The translations under genes and the position numbers were made by a program. A stretch of 64,000 nucleotides of DNA, taken from contig CAJHZI010000186.1 in the NCBI GenBank assembly GCA_905160935.1, positions 271,001-335,000 of the forward strand, in the 5' to 3' direction. Below the pieces are notes generated by a model. That model ran no database searches and was not told where the DNA came from. It saw only the letters and a program-made list of their open reading frames with translations. Below, one piece after another: positions 44,590 to 57,600 of this stretch. Each line of letters opens with the position of its first letter. The stretch's first letter is position 1. Source of the stretch: Enchytraeus crypticus. Its lineage: Eukaryota; Annelida; Clitellata; Enchytraeida; Enchytraeidae.

Positions 44590-47500
44590 ATGGATGGAAT
44601 TATGTCTCAACGTCATAAGGAAATAATTGATGTGAAGCTTAGAAGGATGTTCATTAAGGAACTTGAGCTGGATGCAGAGTTTTTTGCTATAATGAGACAA
44701 TTCCATTGCCTGACAGACACCATGCAGGAGCAAGTGGAGGTATTTATCTATCTGTATTTCACCCAAAGGCAGTAAATTAAATTAACAGTCATAAACTAAC
44801 ATAGTCTACATTACAAAGCACAAGAAACAATAAAGAATAAATAACCAAATAAATTCATGTGGGGAATATTGTCAAAAAGTTAAATTGCGTAAATTAACAT
44901 TATTTAATGTCTTCAGCATTGGCATAAATCTGTCTCTTCTCAACAGATTTTTCTCTTGGATTCTATGAACGTTAAAAATATTCTTACAAAATAGCCATAT
45001 TGCTTACTCTTTATATGCCTGCTATAGCTTGTAAATTGTAAACGTTAAAACAGAAGTCGAAGTCATAACTGGCTTAAGCGTACAGTACGACAATTTCAAA
45101 GTTGAGAATCAGATTTTTTAGTACTATTCTACAAATACTAAAATTCTTTCTAGTGTCTGTCGCACTCATTCAATTATCTTTGGTGTTGAACAACTGTGGC
45201 AGGATGACTATTTTTTAATAGATTTTGGCCAAATGCTGCGTTCATTTCGAACAAAATATAAACTACTGAAATCAGTTTCTCAGTGACCAGCCGGTGACAG
45301 GGTTGGCAAGTTTTGCATGCGTGAGGTTTAAACCATGGTTTTCTCTCTATCTCTCTTGTGCACTGCCTACTGGCAGGTCCATGGCATATAACACCTCCAC
45401 TGTTCTCTGTCTTCCATTTTCCTCTTCATGTCCACATATGAGTGGATTTTTAAATTAAATCATTTAACATTTCTCAGTGTGCTTCTCTCTCTCTTTCATT
45501 CCTTTCTACCTGTTATGACCACTTTTAATAAACTTTCCTCCTAGGAATATGCCTATCCAACTCTTCTTCCTATTCCTTTATTCATTTCTTCCTATTCCTT
45601 AATTCATTTATCAGCTGTGTCTATCTGCATCAACTCTCAACATATCAGCCTGATAATAACTATTATTTTTACCACCAGGTTGACAGATGCCTGGACAGAA
45701 TGAATCAGACTTTTAATATATTTGCCTCAATTTGAATTGCTACAAGATTTAATTTTACACAAACACAAGGCTTGATATTTGAATCAATGTTCATTAATTT
45801 ATTATCTATAATATAATTTATGTAGTATATGTATCATTTATATATAGGGTATGCAGGTCTGTGAGTATCTTTCATAAGATTAGAATGTAGCAATTGGGGT
45901 ATTTTTGTTGCTCATAGTTTTGCCAACTTTTGCCCTAGTTTTGTCGGGTTTAAATCAGCTTTAACAGGTTTTGCCCATTGGGCTGGGCTAAATCAGTTTA
46001 CCCAGGCAAAAGTCTAACCCTGGCCAGTGGGCACTGGGCTGTACACTAAGAGATAGACATAGAGACCTTACATTTTCATTTAAACATCTCTTATAGTAAT
46101 TTCATTATAAAGCAAAAGCATCCAGAACAGTAAGTGGATATAATACTATTTCTATATTGAAATGATCATGATAATGTACACTATCCGAAGTGATAAAATC
46201 TTTAGGTGTTTTAGTAAATTATCCAAAATGCTATTCATGTATTCATTATACTGTACAGTGAACACTTAACGTTGCTAAACATGATAAATTATAATCACAC
46301 TGGTCAGTGACACCATAGATTAATTTTTAAGATAGTTTTTATGAATTTTTATGAGTTTTTAATTTTTATGAATTTTTAAGATAGCCATAACTTGCTATGG
46401 TTATATTTCAATTATTTGTATTTATATTTCACTTTTTGCTTGGGCGGCTTCCTGTTGACATGATAATGCTGCAGAAATTTCGGTTTTATTCGGCAGTAGT
46501 GTAAATTATCTGCCACATTCTGCTTCTATCTATATATCTCATCCTGTCCTCCAGGGTCCCTAATATTTTGTCATGCAGTCTTTCAGTTTTCTGTCAGTTT
46601 TCTAAATTTCCTTCATTTCTTTCATTGCATATGCAGATATCTATTTCTGTCTACTATATGCAGATATCTATTTCTGTCTACTATATGCAGATATCTACTA
46701 AGAGTAAGGCTACTAACAAATTAACGCTCCATCTACCGCAAACTGCTTTCAGTTAATACTGATTATATTATTTCTATTTGTATTGCAATTTACTAATAAG
46801 CAGGAACTTATAGGTTTACCATCTCCTATTTATTTCAATGGTTCCTTAGTTAGAACATATTGGCTAGAGAGCTGAGTTGATGCTCTGCTTAATAAAGTTA
46901 AATACGGTTGTTTATATATTATACCACTGTATCAGATACTAAAATTGGATAGTTTTTTGCCGTTGGACATTTTTATACTCAACTATTTTATATTAGTCAT
47001 ATTAAGATGCCTCGTACTGTTTTTGGTTGTGTTTTTATAGATTAGATTAAGAAATTATGGTCGGCAGTCTGCTGTTTCTGAGTTTTTAGATAAGTTGAAA
47101 ACGAGACCGGAGAGAGCTTTCAAGCAGTTAGCCAAAGCCTTATTTGAGACAAATCAAGAGCATTTGGTAAAAGCTATTGATGAAATATTGGAATCGTATG
47201 ATGAGGAACTTTTTTTACCAGAATTTCAGGTAATTAAGTAGTGTTTGTTTTTTACTTTGAACTCTTTATGCTCATTGTGGCATCTATTTTCTAAAATTTC
47301 GACAAACTCAATGCAATCCGACCCAGTCATCAACCCTACCCACGACCATCTCAGCGACTTTCTCTTTCAGACTTTTATGCTATCGACAAACAGGAGCTGC
47401 TTCAAATGCTCTCCTTATGCACAGGTTGCAAGACAGCGATTTCTGAGAAATCTTTAAATCTCTATTGAATCTAATTGGGTAGCTATAGATATTTATTCCA

Positions 47501-50500
47501 CTGTTGGTCTAGCCTTTGTGTGGAAATGATCGAAAATTATTAGATCTATCTCCTCCTTGATATTTTAATTTACTTGTGAATGCTGTCATTTTTAATTTTT
47601 AGTAATTTTAATAAATGAAATTGAAGCATAATGAATCCATATTGTTAAACTTAGTGAAGTTTCAAAACTGTTTTTTATTATGAAAAATTATGAAATATTA
47701 TGAAATATTATTAATAGTTGTTTCATACTGTGATAAACTACTAATTAAATTCGTATTTTTATTTTCTGTCAGCAGAACCCTTCTCCAACCAGTGCTACTG
47801 ATGGCCCTTCATTGGACTCTGTCGATAAAAAACAATCTGATGACATTAAAAAAATAAAAGATTACATCGGTTAGTCGTTGTGTACTTTAGCTGTAAATGT
47901 AATCATCTCTTGCTGCACTTATGCAAAGGCCATGCCATGTAAATGATCTTATCGTAGATTTAATGATGAGATAATGCTTTGAAAAAATCGGTTAGGGAGA
48001 GATTTTGACCTGTGAATTGTAACTATGCCTTGCGACTCTGTGGCACACGCTCTGACAAGGAGCCAAGCCCTGCGTACAAATTTACTGAGGGTGATTTAAT
48101 AGTTCCATGTATCCTGTGGAAATGTGGTTTTGGAGAAGAGTGGAAAGGAATAGCTGGACTCAAAAGGTTACATATGAGTAAGTTCTTTAGAGTTTTTACA
48201 GATAGAAAGTTGACAGATGCATTAAGAAATAGGAAGAAGAGTTGGATAGGACATATTCTAAGTGGGGAAAGTCTATTAAAAGAGGCTAGAGAAGGCAGAA
48301 TAGAAGGACATAGAGGCAGAGGCAGGCCGAGATTAGGAATGTTAAATGTATTACTTCTCAATTATAAGTATCAGATCCTAAAAATTATGAAGACTATTTG
48401 GATAAGTTATTATTTAATATGTTTCTCTTATATGGCTGGAGCCAGTGGCGAATTCAGTAAGATACTGCACTACGGATCAGTATGTGCGGGGTTCAAATCC
48501 TGAGCTCGCCCGTCACTGACCTCGCTTTTGAGTGAGGAAACTGACATTAACCTTAGCTTTACCAGCTTTTTATCTCGTCTGCACCTATTTAAGACTATTT
48601 TACCTCTCTAGTTGATTTTCTTATATTTAATTTAGTCATAAAATTTAAATCATAAAATTTATTTGTGGAAGCAGAATCAGTGAATGCTTTCAAAAACAAA
48701 TATGATAACTATAAGAACATGTAAATTAGATGCTAATTGTTCAGTGTTATAATGGTGTTTAAATTTGACATGGAGTTAGTATGATTTGATTTCTTAAAGT
48801 AATTAAGGATTTTACGGTGTACAGATATGTGACACTAGGCCTAAATGGAAATATTGAAATGTGATTTTGAAACTTTTATATATAAATCGTTAATGTTGGT
48901 TACTTGGTTTTTTTGGTAAATGTAATTGTATAATGTCATCCTCAGGCTTATTGAACTGTATATTGGTTAAGTGTTTAGTGAGTCTTAAACAAGCGTATAA
49001 TTGCTTCATGACTCCGTAGTGCTATGTTATGTTAAAAATTTTAAAAAGCTGGTAAAGCTAATGTTAACATCAGTTTTCTCACTCGAAAGCGATGTCAGTG
49101 ACGAGATAGCCCCGGATTTGAACCCGGCACATACTGATCCGCGGTCGAGTATCTTGCCGACGTCGCCACTGGCTCCAGTCACGACTATTAAACGACTTTT
49201 AGTCTTACTAATGGCAGGTCTAGTGTACATACTTCTAATCACAATCTTCTCCATGATAACTAAATAAATTAATAAATAGTATAAATAAAATAGGTTAATA
49301 AATTGATTCTTTCACTTATATTGTTTATTAGACCTCAATGTAGCTTATAATTAGTTCTCTAAGCTGGCTTCATTGCCTCATTTGTTATCTACGTTAGTAG
49401 CCTCAGTTAGACAGATGCACTTTTAACTGGTCTTATATTCTCAGTGCTTTTGTACACAACGAAGGTTTTATATCCAATATTAACACTGTGTGCGCTCAGA
49501 AATTTTCCATTTTGTTATTGTATACAAACTTTATATAATTTATATATAATGTCTATATAATGTAATGTATATTTTTATTTGGATAGAAGGTCAACAAGAT
49601 TTATCACAGCTGAAGATTCAGTCGATGTCTGTGAATAAAAGGGATTCTCTCTCTAAAGACCCAGTAAGCTCTGTGACGAAGTGTCTAATTTTAATAGGAT
49701 TATCTGTGAAAATTATTCATTTTGCAGCTACTTAAATGAGCAGTAGTGTACAGTATTTATAGGAGAAGCATACATAGGCTTAAGGAACTGGAGCATTGAA
49801 ATTTCTCTAAGATTCTTAGATTTGCATTCTATTCATTGGATCGAAATCGGTAATAATTATTCTTGCGGGTCATGCTAATTCTGACTCATCAACTGAGAAT
49901 ATTTCTTGATAAAAAATTGTATGTATGAATTCAGTTATCTTGCAAACTACTGTATTTCTGTTGCCTTTTTTAAGAATACATAATGTCATTGGTTGAAAAT
50001 TTTAACAAATTTTGAATGTTATTCCGCAAACAATTGGACTTGAAGAGGTTCTGTGTGTTTGTAGGGACTTTAGTTGTGAACAAAAATTTACTTTTGCTTT
50101 TAATATTGTTGAAGATAGGCCTATTTTGCAAAATTTATTTTATTGATCGAAATTCTTAAATATAAACAGAATAGTACTTCTTACTCTTCATTTTACTCTC
50201 ATTAGGAGTTTACTAAGTCTAAAGTGAAAAAGGTTTTTGCAGAAGTTATTTCTTAGCACTGCGTTTTTTGTTGTCTTCTAAGAGACATGCCAGGAATATA
50301 TAATTGGTTCTAGAAGAAGATAATAAAAATTAAAATGAAAAAAGTATCATTGTTCCGTGCCTTTTTTATTCTAGTAAAATAGTTTTTCATCACCATTGCT
50401 GTCAAGAATAGTTAGATTTGCATCATGTTTGACTTGCTACCATGATATCTGGCTGAGTATGTGATTTTAGAAGGATCGGTTCAGCGATAACGGAATACGG

Positions 50501-51516
50501 TGGAACTTAAGGAAGACTGAATACTTTGAGTGCGATCCCCAAACAGCCGGAACTATAAGCATTGACGGGTAAGACCTCCAGAAAGTGACTCACTTTAAGT
50601 ATCTCGGCTCTGTCATCAGTAGCGACGGCGACTCTCCCCTACCACAGGGCCAGTGTAAATGCTGCACAGTTGAAGGCAAGCCACCAGAGTCCCAGAGTCC
50701 TCTGTGAGCATTGGATGCCTATGCTATTCAAGCCAAAATTTATAAGTCTGTCATTAGACCTGTCGCGTTATATGGATCAAAATGTTGACCAATAATGCCC
50801 AGGCACGAGTAGACCCTCCACGCCATGGAATGAGGATGCTGCAGTGAGATCTTGGTCTTCACAAGACTTGACCACATTCCCAACATAGATATCCGTCGGA
50901 GGAAAATGGGGGTAGCTCTAATAACTGAAAAGTGCGAGAGGAAAGGCTACGCTGATACGACCGTGTAAAGAGAAGCGATAATCTTTCTGTGGTCCAGACA
51001 AATCTGAATCCACATCATCGTCGTCAGAGAGGGAGACTCAAGAAGCATTGGCTGGATCGAATAATTGCAGATATGCGCATAGTAAACTTTAATTCAGAAG
51101 ATGTTCACGAATGCACCAAATGGAGACAAGTATGGCTACAATCAGACCTTGCAGAATAGAGAATAAATGCTAAGAAAAGAAATAGAAGAGTGTGTGATTT
51201 CTTAGATGCGCTTGGATGGAATATAAATTGTTGTTGTACTGCTAGGGATGTTAGTGAAATCATTGTTAACATATTAGTAAGACTACTAAATATCTTGTGA
51301 AAAAAACCCGGCATATAAATACTGGTGAGTGCATTTGCCACATGTATTCACAGAATACCAACCATTTATGGTTAAATACTGATGATATTTATTTCCTTCT
51401 TGCATACTTTTCAAAACACAGGCTATTGTTTTTTTCTTTGTTTCCTGCATAATTGCGCATTTTGTGTTCTGTATGCTTTTTGGTTGCCCTGGTGGCGTTA
51501 TAAAAATATATATACA

Positions 51517-51572
<56 letters not shown>

Positions 51573-51617
51573 GGTTAAAATACTTGTATATATATATATC
51601 TATATATATATATAAAT

Positions 51618-51667
<50 letters not shown>

Positions 51668-54600
51668 ATATATATATATATATATACATGTATATATATA
51701 TTTATATATATACATGTATATATATACATGTATATATACAGGGTGAGTAAAAAAAATAACACCTGCAAAAAATTTGAATATCTCAGGCTATTTTTAATAT
51801 TTTCAAATAAAACTTTTACCAATTACCAAAGGACCAATTCTTGATGGGGTGGCCAATTTTCATCCATTTTGGTACACAGATTGGCCAGTTATGCAAGTTC
51901 CAGCAGAGCAACCCCCCCATTTTTACTTTAAAATGGCGTAAAGCACTTCCTGCAGTTCTGTCTTGTTTTTAGGCTTCGGCTGGTGTTTCTGATAGAGATG
52001 CAGCATTGTTCCACAGACATAGGATCCAACTCTTCCAATCTAAATCCAAAGGATTTAGATTGGAAGAGTTTGGAGGCCATTTATTCTTCTTAATGAAATC
52101 CGGGTTTCTCTCGCTGATCCATTCCTGTGCATGACGAGATGCTTCAGCCGGGGCACCATTCTGCTGAATGATGAAATCATTTGGTAGAATGAGCATAGCA
52201 ATCATCAAACAGCTCTGGAAGCAAAGTATTGACGTAATACTGAGAGTTCACCTTTACTTTCTCGTCAATGATGTGCAATCTGCCCTTACTGTTGCAGCAA
52301 ACGCCATTTTAGGTAAAAAATGGGGGGTTGCTCTGCTGAAACGTGTATAACTAGCCCATATATGACTTAAAATGGATGAAAATTGGTCACCCCATCAGAG
52401 ATTAGTCCTTTAGTAATTGGTAAAAGTTTTATTGAAAAATATTACCAATAGCCTGAGATATTCAAATTTTTTGCAGGTGTTATCTTTTTTTTTTACTCAC
52501 CCTGTATATAAATATGTGTGTGTGTGTTGTGTGTACATATATATATTTATTTATACATATATATATATATATTTATATATATAATATATTATTCATATAC
52601 GGTATATTATATGTATATTATATATGTATATACAGGGTGAGTAAAAAAAAAAGATAACACCAGCAAAAAGTTTGAATATCTCAGGCTATTGTTAATATTT
52701 TACAATAAAACTTTTACCAATTAATAAGGGACTAATTTCTGGTGGGGTGGCCAATTTTCATCCATTTTGGTGCATAGATTGTCCAGTTATGCAAGTTTCA
52801 GCAGAGCAACCCCCCATTTTTACCTTAAAATGGCGTTTGCTACAACGGTAAGGGCAGATTGCACTTCATTGACGAGAAAGTAAGGTTGAACTCTCAGTAT
52901 TACGTCAGTACTTTGCTTCCGGAGCTGTTTGATGATTGCCATGCTCTTCTACCAAATGGTTTCATCTTTCAGCAGAATGGTGCTCCGGCTGAAGCATCTC
53001 GTCATGCACAGGAAAGGATCAGCGAGAGAAACCCGGATTACATCAAGAAGAATGAATGGCCTCCAAACTCACCCGATCATAATCCTCTGGATTACCATAT
53101 CTGGGGACCCATGCTGCATCTCTATCAGAAACACCAGCCGAAGCCTAAAAACAAGACAGAACTGCAGGAGGTGCTTTACGCCATTTTTAGGTAAAAATAG
53201 GGGGTTGCTCTGCTGAAACTTGCATAACTGGCCTGTCTATGTACCAAAATGGATGAAAATTGGCCACCCCATCAAAAATTAGTCCTTTAGTAATTGGTAA
53301 AAGTTTTATTGTAAAATATGAACAATAGCCTGAGATATTCAAACTTTTTGCAGGTGTTATCTTTTTTTTTTACTCACCCTGTATATATATATACATGTAT
53401 ATATAATACATTATACATATAAATATATATATATATATTTAAATCCATTGTTGTATTGCGCAGTTATTCTATCATCCCCGCACTAGTTCTGGACAGCGAG
53501 GCAGAGTAATTATCATCAACAATAGATATTTCCTAGGACAATGTTCACCACGAGATGGGTCAGAGGTGGATGTAAAAAGTCTGGAGAGTTTATTTAAGCA
53601 GTTTGGTTTTGAGGTTATACTATCACGTCCGCGAGGTAATAATCAACAAAACCGGAGTAAAGAAAGTTATGGAAATAGTTCGGCTGAGGTAGGATGCTTG
53701 CTTTGTATATATTTACAATTCATTGTGTTATATGTAATCTCAAAATGATTTGCTATTCGCTATTACAATAAAAACTAACCATATAAACTCCTTCCAATAA
53801 ACTTCATCAGCAATAGAGTATGATGAATTCTTTTCAGAAGTTTTCAAGTGTAGGAATTATTTACATAGCCTATATTCTATTAAGCTTCCATATGTCCCTA
53901 TATATTAATAATAATAATAAAAGTTTATTGTCCGTTTCCTCATGCAAGGATGATGTCAGGGACGTCATATTAACAGTGACATGTCCTAAGAAAGATAATT
54001 ATAAGTGAATTTGTTGGGAAATTGATATTGGTTTCATTTAGCTTGGCAGCCCTGCCCATTTTGAAAGTCTAGGACTTTGAAGCTATATAACACAAAAATC
54101 TAGATTGAAGCTACATAAGACATAACTTATTGTGAATGGACTAACTTGTTGATTTATGGGGTACTCTTTATTGAGCACGAAAGCAGACTGTGACGTACTG
54201 GGCTGCTGGCTGTCTAGACCGCCCGTACCATCTAGTTCTAGGGTCGTCTGCCTCGCTAGACTCCTTGTTACTCCAGGCAGTGATTCTTTCTGATCCGAGG
54301 GTTTCTCCGGGTTACGTGGGATCATTATAACTTGAGAGAGCGGGTGAATTTACTCTGCACAAGTTGGGAGCGAGTTATCGTTCATGGTCTGGTTAGGGCA
54401 GAGTCTCCAGCTCTCCAGATTCAAGTGAACCCACAGAGAAAGGAAAGATAATGAAGAGTTAAATTTCTATTAATAGGAACGGGTGATCGTGACGGCCAGC
54501 CGCCCGGTTCAATACACAGACTCTGAGTATGAATAAGTACCTTAGACTTGCAATTTAGCAAAACACTCTTAAGAGAGAGACTTAATCAAAATGTGGTTAC

Positions 54601-57600
54601 TTTCAGCCTGGACTGCTGAAATTTTTAATTCTTTAGGCAAGTAATTTAGAGGGGTCCTTGACTAGTGCTACATCGATGATTATTCACGTTTTATTAGTGG
54701 CTTCTAATTAATAGTTTCTTTACATTTGATTAGTCATATCATTTATATCATATCTATTTATATATATATTGTTTGTATAATCTGTGCTGAACAAATAAAC
54801 GATATTATGCTTATACTTATATCAATAAATGAATTCCTGCAGGAGATGAAAGCAATACTGAAGGAAGAGAGCAGTCGTGAAGACCTGAAAGACGTTGATG
54901 TGCTGATTATCATACTCATGTCGCATGGCAAGAAAAACGCTGTGTATGGTACAGATGAAAAGCCGGTCTACATTCTACCAGATATAACTGACTACTTCTC
55001 AGATGAAAAATGTTCTCAGATGATCGGAAAACCAAAGCTGTTCATCATTCAAGCCTGCCAGAATAGTTCGTATTTTATTTGAATGATGTTTTGAAGTAAC
55101 CATAGAAGAATCCTATATGATGGTTTTGAACAATATTGATCTGATGTATACTATAAATGTTTAAATAGTGTACTCTTCCTCTCGCTCTAGCTCCCTTCCT
55201 CCTTCCCCCCTCCCTCGCTCTCTGTCTCTCTCTCTCTTTTTCTCTGATATAAGCGCTTAAGATATATAATACATAGATATATACATGAAAATATATAATA
55301 TTAAAATAGTTATTGAAATAAAATTTTATAAAATGTAAAGTTTTTGACCTGAATTTCATCAAGTATTGAACTATAGTAATCTTTTATATTGTACTTACTA
55401 TTTAATACTGTATACATTCGGATAAACTGGATTTTCTCAGGGAATGAAGCCTCTGCGTAGTAAATGTTAGTCGAAACTGAGGAAAGCATGGGATGCCCTC
55501 CTCGTCATAATCGAAATCCCAAAATAATAATGGCATATCAAAAGGAATGTTGTAGATAATTTTAACATGTCCACTCGTATGTGGACATGAAGAGGAAAGC
55601 GAAAGATAGAGATGAGTGGAGGCTTTATATACCATGGACCTGCTAGTAGGCAGTGCACTAAGAGAGAGAGAAGTCCAACCCAATCCTTGTCATCTTTCTT
55701 CATAACCACATCTCCTATGTTTCTAGTTTCCTCATATCATCCTTCATATTTGTCAGTGTTGCACACCCGTACAGAAGTGTCGACCACCCCAATGTTTTCA
55801 CAATCTTTAACTTATTGTGTTTTTTTCATTGTTTTTTGTTAGGAGTTTTACAGTATATAAAGAAAAAAAAACTTGAGATAATATTTGATACTGACATCGC
55901 TTTCGAGTGAGGAAACAGACGTTAACCTTAGCTTTTTTTATAAAAATCCAATTTCTATGGTAAAAGCATCAAATTTCTTGGTATGGAAATTGACGAGCCA
56001 TTGTCATTTAAAAGCCATGTTGATTACATTGTGAAAAGGATTAAAAGTTAAAAGTGCCGATTGTTTATTATTTAATCGTAGAGACATTATCCCCATTCCT
56101 TGCCATAGGATTTATATTTCAATGATCCACTCTCCATTAGCTACTGCATTGAAGTGTATGAACACGCCTCCTGGACCATCTTGCTACCTTTACTCATTGT
56201 ATGTAACAGAGTACTGAGAACGTGCAAGGAATGCACCGCTTTAGTAATATAAAAAATTATATACACTTCTATTCAATATTCTGCTAATCCATTTGTTGCA
56301 TAAATTTTGTTCAGCGAAACTTATTCACAATTGTCTATACAACAGATCATTCTCATCCACAGTAATGGTAAACATCTTTGATCTCAATCAACTACCCCAC
56401 AAGACTATACTGATCTATCTCTGTAAAATGTCATCTGCTACTTTATATAAATCATATGTAAATGTTGCTTGTACAAACTGGAACGAAATTCCAACATCTA
56501 TTAGAAACATCAGCCCTACCTTCTCTTATAGACTCTAAATGCAAACGTTACTTACTTAACAACTGGTAATCTTCTATTTCTAACCAATCACTTGTACTCT
56601 TATGATAATTTAGCAAACTTATTTTAAATTATCTAAATTTATCTAATTATAAAAATGGCCGTGTATAATAATTGCAAACGATTTAGGCTCACTCAAAGTC
56701 TATAACTGGAAAACTATTGTATATTAGAATGAAAACTGGGTGTTCAACTAAATAGGACGCCTTGTGTCCTCTTTGATGGCCTGGTTTTTATTCAATTTCT
56801 TATGCTCATTTTTGCATTTATTGGACTTATTGCACTTATTATTTAGATTTTGATAATGTTTATTTCGCTTTTCTTTTTTATCGCATGTTTATTGATGTTG
56901 TTGCTGTGTGAAATTTAGTGAAAATAAAACATATTTCTCTCTTTCCGAAGGTCACTTTTGCCTGTGCAAATCCTCATTCTATTTCCGTTCCACACTTCCC
57001 AAATATTTGAAGCTATTTATCTGTTATAATCATGTGTTATTCAAAGTAATATATACGTCCTTGTCATTCCTTGACACTCGTCGCTTTTGTCGTTTTAATA
57101 TTAATCTCGTGCATTGACATTCAGACCATCGATAACCCTTTGCTATCCTACTTCACTACTAGCAAACATACCTGGAGCCTCTGCAAATTTTATATCTTTC
57201 AGTAGTTTCCTCCCAATCACTATTCCTCCCTCAATATCTAAACGATATATTTGTCTAATATATAACATAATGTAACTATCAAGGACACATCAGCTACGGC
57301 GCCACGCAAATATTTTGAGCCATGGATGCAGAATTGTTTCTCTTGACTGACGTTTAATCTCGGGAACATTTATGATCTGTTTGTCTCTTGTACAAAAGTC
57401 CTCGAAAAATTATTCCAATGCCCGATAATTACACAGGCGTATTGATGTATCCTGCGTGGACGTCCCGACATTGTCATTGGATAAAGAAACAAGTGTCAAA
57501 TCTTTAGTTTTATTATTTGTTTGTCTGTTTACAAGTACCATCAACAAAAAAAAATGAACGTACGCCTGCTGACAGTTTGGAAACCTCAGACCTTCTATGT

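Noticed and set aside
51286..51822. 178-codon minus-strand ORF rich in Tyr-Ile repeats
   Set aside because: Low-complexity translation of TA arrays around the mariner copies.
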